In this document: positions 1-9,038 of the stretch, piece by piece | Layout: each line of letters starts with the position of its first letter | Numbering within the stretch: position 1 is the first letter of the stretch | Made by a program: the position numbers and the translations under genes | The notes under the pieces: generated by a model | Database searches by the model: none | Told to the model about the DNA's origin: nothing | Seen by the model: only the letters and a program-made list of their open reading frames with translations | From: Bacillota bacterium | Lineage (GTDB): Bacteria; Bacillota; Clostridia; Christensenellales; Aristaeellaceae | Direction: 5' to 3' | Length of the DNA stretch: 15,738 bases | Assembly: GCA_023460055.1 (NCBI GenBank) | Contig: JAEWRJ010000034.1 | Location: 1 to 15,738, forward strand

Positions 1-1
1 T

Positions 2-115
2 GCCCAGACAGGGGAATACATCGATCCCTACTCCCAAAACAGCAAAACCTATAACCCCGCCATCCTCACCTGGGAGCAGATGGAGGGGGAGGATGACGTG
101 AGCCTGTACAAATGA
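2..115 (+). CDS. C-terminal end of an unidentified protein (partial)
   Basis: An open frame runs from the window edge to a TGA at 113-115 and encodes 37 residues ending in DDVSLYK. It is hydrophilic, with Asp, Tyr and Asn, and shows no recognisable motif. The start and most of the gene lie outside the window. The ATP synthase promoter begins about 17 bases after its stop, so this is most likely the last gene of a separate upstream unit. I do not recognise the family. The frame is chosen because it is open throughout and ends just before the intergenic region. Confidence 0.5.
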   Translation, partial: AQTGEYIDPYSQNSKTYNPAILTWEQMEGEDDVSLYK

Positions 116-131
116 AGTGATTTATCATAAC

Positions 132-160
132 TTGCATTTTAAATTCTATAGGTCTATAAT
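132..160 (+). promoter_or_regulatory. Candidate sigma-A promoter of the atp operon
   Basis: TTGCAT (132-137) and a perfect TATAAT (155-160) are separated by 17 bases. This gives a predicted start near 167 and an untranslated leader of about 160 bases before the first gene at 328. The -35 box matches consensus at only three of six positions. I see no riboswitch or terminator in the rest of the leader. A small frame at 211-255 has no ribosome binding site. Confidence 0.6.
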
Positions 161-327
161 CCCTCTGCTCAAGCCAATGAACCATTGACTTCTTTGCCTT
201 GGGCTCCATCATGTACGCGGCGCGCAGGCGGATGCCCCCGGCGGCCAAAGAATGACCGTCCGCGGCATCTCTGTCAAATTTTCGACGCAAACATTGTATT
301 ACGGTAACAACAGGAGTAAGGTAAGAG

Positions 328-612
328 ATGATCGCTCTGTATGTATTGGCAGCGCTGGCCGGTATCGGTTTCGGGCTGCTGCAGGCGGGGTGGACGGCTA
401 AAATGGTCGCCTCACAGGATCGGAAGGGCCGCTCGGCGCTGATGCTCATTGGCAAGCTGGCCCTGTGGGCCGCGGTCATGGTGGCCCTGGCGCTGTACGA
501 TCCCCTATGCCTGGTCGCCTTCGCGGCAGGCGCCGGCGCTTCCATGGTGGCCTCATCCATCGCCATCTGGCGCAAATCCCGCAAAGATCAAGAAGGAGGA
601 CATAGCGCTTGA
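328..612 (+). CDS. atpI: AtpI-like small membrane protein (ATP synthase protein I)
   Basis: This 94-residue hydrophobic protein opens the ATP synthase operon. It has three predicted membrane spans (about residues 2-23, 38-58 and 62-83) and a short basic C-terminal tail. Established knowledge: small AtpI-type proteins encoded just before atpB are thought to assist c-ring assembly or ion supply, and they are poorly conserved in sequence. The call here rests mainly on position, size and topology, not on a diagnostic motif. The ATG at 328 is preceded by AGGAG (312-316). The stop TGA overlaps the TTG start of atpB, so the two are translationally coupled. It could also be called a hypothetical membrane protein. 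Confidence 0.7.
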   Translation: MIALYVLAALAGIGFGLLQAGWTAKMVASQDRKGRSALMLIGKLALWAAVMVALALYDPLCLVAFAAGAGASMVASSIAIWRKSRKDQEGGHSA

Positions 613-1277
613 AGCTTCACGTCAACATATTTCCCATCAACATTGAGCTGTTGGGCCAAACGATCGGGCTGTCCAATGTGGTGGCTTTCTTTGTGGTTCT
701 CTTTCTCATTCTCGTGCTGCTGCTGATCAACAGGCTGGTGATCCCGCGCTTTAAAGCGGTGCCCGGCGGTTTTCAGAGCGTACTGGAGATGTCGGTGGAC
801 GGCATCCTGAGCTTTGCCAGGGGCCGTGTCGGTCACGCGGCAGAGTTTGTCGCCCCTGTCACCATGACGCTGATGGCTTATGTGTTTTTCACCACATTTG
901 TTGAGATCTTCGGCCTGCCGCCGGCGACAGAAGACCTCAACTGCACCGTGGCGCTGGGTATCTGCAGCTTTTTGATGGTGAACATCACCGGCATCAAGTT
1001 CACGGGCGTGAAGGGCAGGCTCAAAAACCTCAGCACCCCCTCGCCCGCCGTGTTCCCCATCAAGGTCATGACTGATATGATCGCCCCCGTTTCGATGGGC
1101 ATCCGCCTGTTCTCAAACGTGCTGGTCGGCGGCGTCATCATGCAGCTGATCTACGCGGTCGTCCCCATCGTGCTCCCCGCCGTCATCGCCAGCTACTTCA
1201 ACCTGCTGCACGTGATGATACAGACCTTCGTTTTTGGCCTGCTTTCGCTGACTTACATCAGTGAGGCGGTTGAATAA
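609..1277 (+). CDS. atpB: F1Fo ATP synthase subunit a
   Basis: Subunit a (222 residues) forms the ion half-channels beside the c-ring in the membrane. The C-terminal half carries the family hallmark MGIRLFSNVLVGG. Its Arg is the essential residue that interacts with the c-subunit carboxylate (Arg210 in E. coli). The protein ends in the typical FGLLSLTYISEAVE helix. Several hydrophobic spans are evident. The start is a TTG at 609, which overlaps the atpI stop and sits 9 bases after a strong AAGGAGG (593-599). No in-frame ATG is as well placed. The length is normal to slightly short for the family. Downstream, 53 bases separate it from atpE. Confidence 0.95.
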   Translation: MKLHVNIFPINIELLGQTIGLSNVVAFFVVLFLILVLLLINRLVIPRFKAVPGGFQSVLEMSVDGILSFARGRVGHAAEFVAPVTMTLMAYVFFTTFVEIFGLPPATEDLNCTVALGICSFLMVNITGIKFTGVKGRLKNLSTPSPAVFPIKVMTDMIAPVSMGIRLFSNVLVGGVIMQLIYAVVPIVLPAVIASYFNLLHVMIQTFVFGLLSLTYISEAVE

Positions 1278-1330
1278 ATAACCCCTGGTCTCCCCGATAT
1301 TCCAAACAGAACCATTAGGAGGAAACCCCC

Positions 1331-1630
1331 ATGCCAGTATTAGGAACCATTGCCATTGCCGCCGCCATCGCCGTGCTGTGCGGCGCCGCCGCCGCCCTTG
1401 CCATGAGCCATGCCACGGGCAAGGCCGTAGAATCCATCGCCCGCCAGCCCGAAGCCGCCGGCAAGGTCAACTCATCGCTGATGTTCGGCCTGATCATGAT
1501 GGAGACCTGCGCCGTGTACGCGCTGCTTGTCGCCATCCTGATCATTTTCATCCTGGGCAGCCAGGTGGGCACCCCCGCGGCCGCGGAGCACACCGGACGC
1601 GTCCTCGACCTGCTTCGCGCCATCGCGTAA
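1331..1630 (+). CDS. atpE: F1Fo ATP synthase subunit c
   Basis: Subunit c (99 residues) is a two-helix hairpin that oligomerises into the rotor ring. The polar loop ARQPEA (37-42) is canonical. The ion-carrying carboxylate is Glu58 in the second helix, within METCAVY. Thr59 and Tyr63 match positions used for sodium binding in c subunits such as that of Ilyobacter tartaricus. However, the helix-1 Gln (Gln32 in that protein) aligns with Met25 here, so the sodium site is incomplete and the coupling ion is uncertain. The C-terminus extends about 20 residues beyond the usual end. ATG at 1331 follows AGGAGG (1318-1323). Confidence 0.95.
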   Translation: MPVLGTIAIAAAIAVLCGAAAALAMSHATGKAVESIARQPEAAGKVNSSLMFGLIMMETCAVYALLVAILIIFILGSQVGTPAAAEHTGRVLDLLRAIA

Positions 1631-1672
1631 TTTCACCCGTACGCCGCAACCCCATGAAATGGAGGATCTCCC

Positions 1673-2155
1673 GTGGAAGGTTTGTTTAATCCCCTATCCA
1701 TCCTGCTGCATACACTCAACGCCCTGCTCCTTTTTGCGGCTATCTATTTTTTGCTGTACAAGCCGGTCAAGAAGTTCCTTGACAAACGCAGCGAGGGCAT
1801 CGCCCAGACCTTGCAGAACGCCGATGACACGCTGAAAAAATCCGAGGCCGAGTACGCCCTGGCCCTTGAAAAAAACAAGGGCGCGCAGGACGAGGCGGGC
1901 CTGATCCTCAAAACAGGCGCGCAGCAGGCCAAGGAGCGCGCGCAGAGCATCATTGACGACGCCAAAGCCCAGGCGGATCAGATCATCGAGGCCGCAAAGA
2001 AAGAAGCGCAGGATATTCTGCTAAACGCCCGCGAGGCCATGGCCGCCGAGGCTGCCGCCCTCAGCGTTGACATCGCCGGGAAGCTCCTCTCGCGTGAGAT
2101 CAAGCTGAGCGAGCACAAGCAGATGATCAGCGAATTCCTGGAAAAGGTGGGCTGA
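1673..2155 (+). CDS. atpF: F1Fo ATP synthase subunit b
   Basis: Subunit b (160 residues) is the peripheral stalk that ties Fo to the top of F1. It has one N-terminal membrane helix (about 8-28) followed by a long, charged, Ala/Glu/Lys/Gln-rich coiled coil to the C-terminus, with the typical AGKLLSREI ending. The length is normal, so it is not the b-delta fusion known from actinobacteria. The start is a GTG at 1673 with GGAGG eight bases upstream (1661-1665). Only two bases separate its stop from the start of the short delta gene. Confidence 0.95.
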   Translation: MEGLFNPLSILLHTLNALLLFAAIYFLLYKPVKKFLDKRSEGIAQTLQNADDTLKKSEAEYALALEKNKGAQDEAGLILKTGAQQAKERAQSIIDDAKAQADQIIEAAKKEAQDILLNAREAMAAEAAALSVDIAGKLLSREIKLSEHKQMISEFLEKVG

Positions 2156-2157
2156 GG

Positions 2158-2395
2158 ATGGACAGGACAGCCCGGGGCCTGCTGCTTACAGCCAAGCCCC
2201 TGACAGATGAAGAGCACCGCGCGGTTGAAGAGAAGTTCAGCAATATGCTGAACCTTCAGGTCAGCCTGACCCAGTGCGTGCACGAGGAGCTGATCGGCGG
2301 CGTGCGCGTCGAGCTGCTGGGCCGTGTATATGACGGCAGCGTGCAGGCGCAGCTGCGCCATGTGCTCAAAACCCTGCAGGATGAGGAGGACGCGC

Positions 2396-2403
<8 letters not shown>
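2158..2403 (+). CDS. atpH: F1Fo ATP synthase subunit delta, C-terminal domain only
   Basis: The product is only 81 residues, while delta (OSCP) subunits are usually about 175-185. What is present aligns with the C-terminal part: TAKPLTDEEH at residues 11-20, ELIGGVRVELLGRVYDGSV at about 44-62, and a closing LRHVLKTL helix. The N-terminal helical bundle, which in E. coli binds the alpha-subunit N-termini, is absent. There is no room for it upstream, because the intact atpF gene ends two bases before. The frame is clean, the ATG is close to the atpF stop, and the gene overlaps atpA by eight bases. It therefore looks like a stable short gene and not a sequencing break. The spacing and order leave little doubt about identity. 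Confidence 0.85.
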
Positions 2404-3921
<1,518 letters not shown>

Positions 3922-3925
<4 letters not shown>

Positions 3926-4791
3926 ACTCAATAGCGGAAGTGCGCCACCACATCGGCGTGGTGCGCGATACAGGCAAGATCACCAAGGCCATGTACCTGA
4001 TCTCATCGGCCAAGATGAAGAAGGCCATGCGCATGCATGATCAGAACCTGATCTATCTGCGGCGCGTGCGCTCGGGGATACGCTTTATCATCGAAAGCTC
4101 GAACATCAAGATCAGAAACCCCTACTACCGCCAGCACGGCAAGAAAGCCGGCTTTCTGGTGATCGCGGGGGATAAGGGCCTGTGCGGCAGCTATAACAGC
4201 GAGGTATTGAAGCTGGCCCGCCGCACCATCATGGAGGGCGGCCTGGATGTACGGCGGGTATTTACCGTCGGCCACATGGCGGAAGACTACATCAACCGCT
4301 TGGGCGTCAAGACAGACCTTGACTATGTGCACATCATACAGGATCCCACGCTCGACAACGCGCGCGAGATCACGATGAGGTTCTGCGAGCTGTTCCGCTC
4401 CAAGGAACTCGACGAGGTCTACGTCATCTATACCATCATGGAAAAGATCGGCCAGTGGCAGCCAATCGTGCTGCGCCTGCTGCCGATCCTGCCTGAGGAT
4501 TTCAGGGACGCGGATATCTACCATGTCCCCACAGGGGGCCTCGTTTTTCACCCCTCGGCCCCCGAGGTGCTTGACGCCATGGTGCCCGACTATCTCATCG
4601 GCGTCGTGTATTCGGCGCTGGTGCAGTCCTACGCCTGCGAGCACAACGCCCGCATGACGGCGATGGACGCGGCCACCAGAAACGCCAATGACATGCTGTC
4701 AAGGCTGAGCCTGGATCTGAACCACGCCAGGCAGGCCGTCATCACCCAGGAAATATCCGAGATCATCGCGGGCAGCCCGCCCAATAGCTGA
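3922..4791 (+). CDS. atpG: F1Fo ATP synthase subunit gamma
   Basis: Gamma (289 residues) is the central rotor shaft. The N-terminal helix IGVVRDTGKITKAMYLISSA and the C-terminal AMDAATRNANDMLSRLSLDL followed by NHARQAVITQEISEI are the two conserved coiled-coil strands. The middle GDKGLCGSYN motif is also typical. The start at 3922 overlaps the atpA stop by four bases, and I see no good ribosome binding site, so translation is probably coupled to atpA. Fourteen bases separate it from atpD. Confidence 0.96.
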
Positions 4792-4805
4792 AAGCAGGAG
4801 AAAAT

Positions 4806-6206
4806 ATGGCAAACGGAACAGTGCAAAGAATCATCGGCCCGGTGCTGGACGTGGCCTTCCCCGCGGGGGAGTTTCCGCCGATCAACACCCTGCTGTATGT
4901 ACAGGATAAGGACAGGGAAGTGGCCGTCGAGGTCAGCCAGCACCTGGCAGGCGCGGTGCGCTGCATCGCGCTGGAGGCAACGGAGGGCCTGTCGCGCGGA
5001 TTGCCCGTGCGCTCCACCGGCAGCCCCATCACCGTGCCGGTCGGCCCGGGGATGCTGGGCCGCACGCTGGACGTGCTGGGCCGCCCCATCGACGGCAAGG
5101 GCGAGGTGAACGCCGGCGAGCGCATGCCCATCCACCGCGCGGCACCCAGCTTTGCCAGCCAGAAGCCCGTGACCGAGGTGTTTGAGACCGGCATCAAGGT
5201 GATCGACCTCCTGGCGCCCTATGCCAAGGGCGGCAAGATCGGCCTGTTCGGCGGCGCGGGCGTGGGCAAGACGGTGCTGATCCTGGAACTGATCCACAAC
5301 ATCGCCACCGCGCACGGAGGCTACTCCATATTCACAGGCGTGGGCGAGCGCAGCCGAGAGGGCAATGACCTGCTGACCGAGATGAACCAGTCGGGCGTTA
5401 TCGACAAAACCGCGCTGGTCTTCGGCCAGATGAATGAGCCGCCGGGAGCGCGCATGCGCGTGGCCATGACGGGCCTGACCCTGGCGGAATACTTCCGCGA
5501 TGTGAAGCATCAGGATGTGCTGCTGTTTATTGACAACATTTTCCGCTATATACAGGCGGGCAGCGAAGTATCGGCCCTGCTGGGCCGCATGCCCTCCGCC
5601 GTCGGCTACCAGCCCACCCTGGCCACAGAGGTAGGCGCTCTGGAAGAGCGCATCGCCTCCACGTCGGACGGCTCCATCACCTCCGTGCAGGCCATCTATG
5701 TGCCGGCGGATGATTTGACCGACCCGGCGCCAGCCGCCATTTTCTCTCACCTGGACGCGACGACGGTGCTATCCCGCCAGGTGGCGGAACTGGGCATTTA
5801 CCCGGCCGTCAGCCCGCTTGATTCCTCCTCCCGCATCCTTGACCCCGATATCGTGGGAGAGGAGCACCACAAGGTGGCCCTGCGCGTGCAGGAAGCCCTG
5901 CAGCGCTACCGCGAGCTGCAAGATATCATCGCCATCCTGGGCATGGAGGAACTGTCTGAGGAGGACAAGCAGACGGTGTACCGCGCGCGGCGCATCCAGC
6001 GCTTCCTGTCGCAGCCCATGTTTGTGGCGGAGGTATTCACCGGCATTCCCGGCCGCTACGTGAAGCTGAAGGATACCATCGCTTCCTTTAAAGCCATTGT
6101 GGACGGCGAAGCGGATGATCTGCCCGAGGCCGCCTTCTTCATGGCGGGAGACCTGGAGGACGTGCGCCGCCAGGCCAAAAAGATGGAGGAAGGCCGCAAT
6201 GGCTAA
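4806..6206 (+). CDS. atpD: F1Fo ATP synthase subunit beta (catalytic)
   Basis: Beta (466 residues) carries the catalytic sites for ATP synthesis and hydrolysis. The P-loop GGAGVGKT is at residues 149-156. GVGERSREGNDLL supplies the catalytic Glu region, LLFIDNIF is the Walker B strand, and SALLGRMPSAVGYQPTLATE is near-invariant. The segment FRYIQAGSEV differs slightly from the usual FRFTQAGSEV. All catalytic residues I can check are present. ATG at 4806 follows CAGGAG (4795-4800). The stop overlaps the atpC start by eight bases. Confidence 0.98.
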   Translation: MANGTVQRIIGPVLDVAFPAGEFPPINTLLYVQDKDREVAVEVSQHLAGAVRCIALEATEGLSRGLPVRSTGSPITVPVGPGMLGRTLDVLGRPIDGKGEVNAGERMPIHRAAPSFASQKPVTEVFETGIKVIDLLAPYAKGGKIGLFGGAGVGKTVLILELIHNIATAHGGYSIFTGVGERSREGNDLLTEMNQSGVIDKTALVFGQMNEPPGARMRVAMTGLTLAEYFRDVKHQDVLLFIDNIFRYIQAGSEVSALLGRMPSAVGYQPTLATEVGALEERIASTSDGSITSVQAIYVPADDLTDPAPAAIFSHLDATTVLSRQVAELGIYPAVSPLDSSSRILDPDIVGEEHHKVALRVQEALQRYRELQDIIAILGMEELSEEDKQTVYRARRIQRFLSQPMFVAEVFTGIPGRYVKLKDTIASFKAIVDGEADDLPEAAFFMAGDLEDVRRQAKKMEEGRNG

Positions 6207-6633
6207 GCCGGACCCGATCCACCTGAACATCATAACGCCGGAGCATGCCTTTTACGACGGCTACATTGACCGGCTCATCCTGCCCGCCCCCGACGGGGAG
6301 CTGGGCATAGAGCCCGGCCACGAGCCGATGGTCATCTCCGTCGTCGAGGGCGAGATCCGCGTGACCTATGAGAAGAACGGCAAGCCTCAGACCGATATCG
6401 CCGCCTGCTCCGCCGGCTTTGCCGCCGTGACCCAGCACCACGTGCTGCTGATGCTGCAGACGGCGGAATGGTCCTGGGAGATCGACCAGAAACGCGCCGA
6501 GCGCGATGCCCGCGCCGCGCAGGCCAAGCTGCGCCAGCAAAAGAGCATGCAGGAATATTATCTAGCCCGCTCCATGATGGCCCGCGCCATGGCGAGGCTG
6601 AGGGTCAGCAACAGGAACAAAATCAATAACTGA
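6199..6633 (+). CDS. atpC: F1Fo ATP synthase subunit epsilon
   Basis: Epsilon (144 residues) has an N-terminal beta-sandwich (about 5-90, with the typical PDGELGIEPGHEPMV turn) and a C-terminal pair of Ala/Arg/Gln-rich helices (about 95-140) that can regulate ATP hydrolysis. The start is the ATG at 6199, eight bases overlapping atpD, with GGAGGAAGG just upstream. The frame is open further 5' but that part is shadow of atpD. This is the last gene of the operon, and a perfect palindrome follows at 6667-6714. Confidence 0.95.
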   Translation: MAKPDPIHLNIITPEHAFYDGYIDRLILPAPDGELGIEPGHEPMVISVVEGEIRVTYEKNGKPQTDIAACSAGFAAVTQHHVLLMLQTAEWSWEIDQKRAERDARAAQAKLRQQKSMQEYYLARSMMARAMARLRVSNRNKINN

Positions 6634-6666
6634 CCGTCGCCGAGATATATAAGTGCTCCACTTGTA

Positions 6667-6714
6667 AACTTCACCCCCAAAGTTTGATGAAAGTTCAACT
6701 TTGGGGGTGAAGTT
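6667..6714. terminator. Perfect 18-bp inverted repeat between convergent genes
   Basis: Arms at 6667-6684 and 6697-6714 are exactly complementary over 18 bases, with a 12-base loop. The element lies between the end of atpC and the end of the minus-strand gene at 6754. It would form a very stable hairpin in either transcript. Neither side has an immediate run of T; on the plus strand the first is about 16 bases on, in the stretch near 6730. It is therefore a possible bidirectional terminator or a palindromic repeat element, not a classical intrinsic terminator. Confidence 0.5.
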
Positions 6715-6753
6715 CGTTGATTGATCGCTCCTTTTGTATTGAAGCATAATTCC

Positions 6754-7347
6754 TCACATAGTCTGAGAATTACCACAATAAGCACATCGAGCGCTCTTTC
6801 CTTTTCTCCCGGAGATCGATGCACCACAAGACTCACATTTCTTTGCAATCACTTCTGTTGGAGCAGGAGGTGCCTTCTTGCAAATACCTAATGCGTTTTT
6901 TAAAGCACCAAAAGTCTCTCCAACTGCATCCGCCAGGATTTCAATCTCCGGAATGCCTTTTTTAGAAGACAAATTCATATCAGCTTCATCCCCGGTAAGC
7001 AATTTGTTGATAGCAGACGCCCACTTCTCAGCCTCTTTTTCTGCCTTCTTCTCACTAAAAAGGGACTCATTATTCCAAAATGTAAATGATTGCTGGCCGT
7101 TTATGAGATACATATCCATGTTACCGGCTTTACCTAAGAAGATTTGTGCCCGGCCCTCAAATACCTTAATATTCTTGATCGGGTACTTCTGTGCTATATA
7201 TGTTGTTCTAAATATACCTTTGCAAGCAACATGAATAAGATTCTGATTTGTCAGTACTAACTCGCCACTGGCATTGCCGTGACGAACATTCTCAAACTTC
7301 ATAATCATCACTTCGTTAGGCTGCAGTTTATAAGCAGACTTATCCAT
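6754..7347 (-). CDS. PH-like domain and C-terminal zinc-ribbon protein, function unknown
   Basis: This protein has 197 residues. The N-terminal part (about 5-115) resembles a bacterial PH/GRAM-like beta domain (LQPNEVMIMKFENV, then GELVLTNQNLIHVACKG). A Lys/Glu-rich helix and a linker follow. The C-terminus is a zinc ribbon with CESC at 171-174 and CAYC at 188-191. There is no signal peptide or membrane span, so it is probably cytoplasmic. The frame opens at an ATG at 7356, but AGGGGG directly abuts that codon. The ATG at 7347 has better spacing (nine bases) and is chosen. The gene is clearly AT-richer than its neighbours and stands alone between operons, which suggests acquisition by transfer. 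The domain call is from pattern only. Confidence 0.7.
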   Translation of the reverse strand: MDKSAYKLQPNEVMIMKFENVRHGNASGELVLTNQNLIHVACKGIFRTTYIAQKYPIKNIKVFEGRAQIFLGKAGNMDMYLINGQQSFTFWNNESLFSEKKAEKEAEKWASAINKLLTGDEADMNLSSKKGIPEIEILADAVGETFGALKNALGICKKAPPAPTEVIAKKCESCGASISGRKGKSARCAYCGNSQTM

Positions 7348-7371
7348 GCAATACATCCCCCTGATAAACTA

Positions 7372-7401
7372 ATTATGTACAAAACGCTCTCAAAGAATCA
7401 A
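7372..7401 (-). promoter_or_regulatory. Candidate sigma-A promoter for the zinc-ribbon gene
   Basis: Read on the minus strand, TTGATT (7401-7396) and CATAAT (7377-7372) are 18 bases apart. This would start transcription about 20 bases before the ATG at 7347. The region is AT-rich, so chance matches are possible. Confidence 0.35.
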
Positions 7402-7511
7402 CCTCATTTATTATATCGTTAATGAATAGAAAAAACCACCCATTATAAACATATTTCTTCACATTTCTTAATAAGGGACAAACTATACATATCGAACAAG
7501 CCAAAGCAAGG

Positions 7512-7562
7512 TGAGACCTGCTGAAATTGATGCATTAGTACGCTAATGGCTATCCAGTCTCA
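7512..7562. other. Nested inverted repeats after the pseudo-ABC operon
   Basis: An inner hairpin CATTAG-TACG-CTAATG (7533-7548) is nested inside a TGAGAC (7512-7517) and GTCTCA (7557-7562) pair. It starts 12 bases beyond the minus-strand stop at 7575. It may mark the 3' end of that operon, but there is no T-run to make it a standard terminator. The rest of the 7357-7574 spacer shows nothing else I can name. Confidence 0.3.
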
Positions 7563-7574
7563 GTGCAAATCCTT

Positions 7575-9038
7575 TTATTGCTGTTCATTTGAAATGTTTC
7601 TGAAGAACTTGATCACCGGTTCGTAGAAGAAAATCATGACCGTCGGGATCAGCAGGAAGATCAGGCGACCCAGGATAGTGTTGGCAAACAGGATGATGGC
7701 GCCCAGCCAGCGGTTGTTGTAATCATGTACGGCATAGACCTGGCCGCGCTCGATCGTCTGGGCGGCCAGGCCGCGGTAGCGCTCGTCCACGTAGTTGCTC
7801 ACATCTGTTTCAAGCCGGCCTGTCGGTTCATTCGTCAGCTCGTCCGTTTCATAGCCTGTCAGCTCCGCTACGTTGACCACACCGGCCAGATCCTTGAATA
7901 GCAGCACATCCCCAACATCCAGCCTGGATGTCTTATCCACCTTCTGGAAAATCGCCAGGTCGTTGAGCATGATATGCGGCTCCATCGTGGAAGACTGGAA
8001 CACATAGGGGATCATGCCGTTGATGGATGTTTCGCGCTCGGGCGAGGCATAGCCAAAGGCCAGCACAACGATGTTGATGCCCAGCATGCCGACGATTACC
8101 GTCAGCATGAGGACGGCGCTGATGATGGAAGGCAGGTTTCCGCCCTTCCTTCGCAAGGTCAGCTCGGTGCTTGCTTCCACCTCACGCTTTTTGGAGGCGG
8201 CGGAGGAAGCGCTCTTCAATACGATGGTGCCTGCCGGCTTGTTTGTCAGCGTCGGCAGCCGGTACAGCAGGGAAGGGTGATAGACCCGCGCCATCAGGTT
8301 GCCCCAGACCAGGCAGATCACCACGCAGGCAGCGATCAGAAAGCCCGTGACCGACATAAACACCGTCTGCCCCGCGTCCAGCATGTTGGTAAGATCACTC
8401 ATGAGCATGCGGTTGGCGAGCACATCGTAGTAGCCGGAAGCCAGCTTGAATATGAACAACCCCACGGCCAGCAGGCCCACGATGTAGCGGGCGTTGGTGA
8501 TGTCATTTAAAAACAGCGACAGCGTCAGGGAAACCGCCGCCAGGATCAGGATATCGATCAGGCCCATGATATACATGGGGATGATGTAATCAAGCACCAG
8601 CGGAAACTTTAAAAAGGAAGAAAGAAAAATGGTCGCTGTGAAGCCGATCGAGTACACGGCCCCCTGGAAGACAAACCTGCCGATCAGCTTCTGCGCGATC
8701 AGCCGCGTCGGCTTGTAGCCAAGCTGCACCAGGGGATACCAGCGGTTGCGGATGACCTCGATGAAGGTCATGTACTCATAGTTGGTGATATAGAAGATCA
8801 CGTTGAAGATCAGGGAAACAAACAGGTAGATGTAGAGGGTGGAAAAATAGCTGGGCATCATCAGCTGGGGCGCCGCGTCCGATACGACGCTCTGCTTGAG
8901 CGTCTGCAGGCTGAAGTAGATCGCGAAGGATATCAGCCCCAGGAACAGCCCCAGAGAGAACTGGCGGTTTCTGGAAAACTTCTGCTGCGTGTAGGCGTTG
9001 CGAAGTTCCTTGCGCATAAAGCTTGTATTATAGATCAT
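7575..9038 (-). CDS. ABC-2-type permease fused to a degenerate S26 signal-peptidase-like domain
   Basis: This protein has 487 residues. Residues 1-255 form a permease-like half with about six membrane spans (near 28-45, 66-85, 120-142, 150-177, 184-200 and 224-248). The pattern EVIRNRWYPLVQLGYKPTRL between spans 2 and 3 resembles a coupling loop. After a charged linker (270-300) and a seventh span (303-330), a signal-peptidase-like fold follows: QSSTMEPHI at 348-356, DVGDVLLF at 374-381, and a final span at about 445-472. In active S26 enzymes the residue before Met is the Ser nucleophile; here it is Thr351. The ER-type His is replaced in the VVNVAE segment (387-392). The domain is therefore probably non-catalytic. 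Start ATG 9038 has GGAGG upstream and overlaps the ATPase-like gene by 11 bases. Confidence 0.75.
   Translation of the reverse strand: MIYNTSFMRKELRNAYTQQKFSRNRQFSLGLFLGLISFAIYFSLQTLKQSVVSDAAPQLMMPSYFSTLYIYLFVSLIFNVIFYITNYEYMTFIEVIRNRWYPLVQLGYKPTRLIAQKLIGRFVFQGAVYSIGFTATIFLSSFLKFPLVLDYIIPMYIMGLIDILILAAVSLTLSLFLNDITNARYIVGLLAVGLFIFKLASGYYDVLANRMLMSDLTNMLDAGQTVFMSVTGFLIAACVVICLVWGNLMARVYHPSLLYRLPTLTNKPAGTIVLKSASSAASKKREVEASTELTLRRKGGNLPSIISAVLMLTVIVGMLGINIVVLAFGYASPERETSINGMIPYVFQSSTMEPHIMLNDLAIFQKVDKTSRLDVGDVLLFKDLAGVVNVAELTGYETDELTNEPTGRLETDVSNYVDERYRGLAAQTIERGQVYAVHDYNNRWLGAIILFANTILGRLIFLLIPTVMIFFYEPVIKFFRNISNEQQ

Noticed and set aside
211..255. Fourteen-codon frame in the atp leader
   Set aside because: No ribosome site precedes it and the peptide has no leader-like features.
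2324..2395. Earlier start for atpA
   Set aside because: It would add 24 Cys/Arg/Met-rich residues read out of frame through atpH; the ATG at 2396 has a strong ribosome site and the family N-terminus.
4629..5750. 373-codon minus-strand frame opposite atpD
   Set aside because: It is Gly/Ala/His/Arg-rich antisense of a highly conserved gene.
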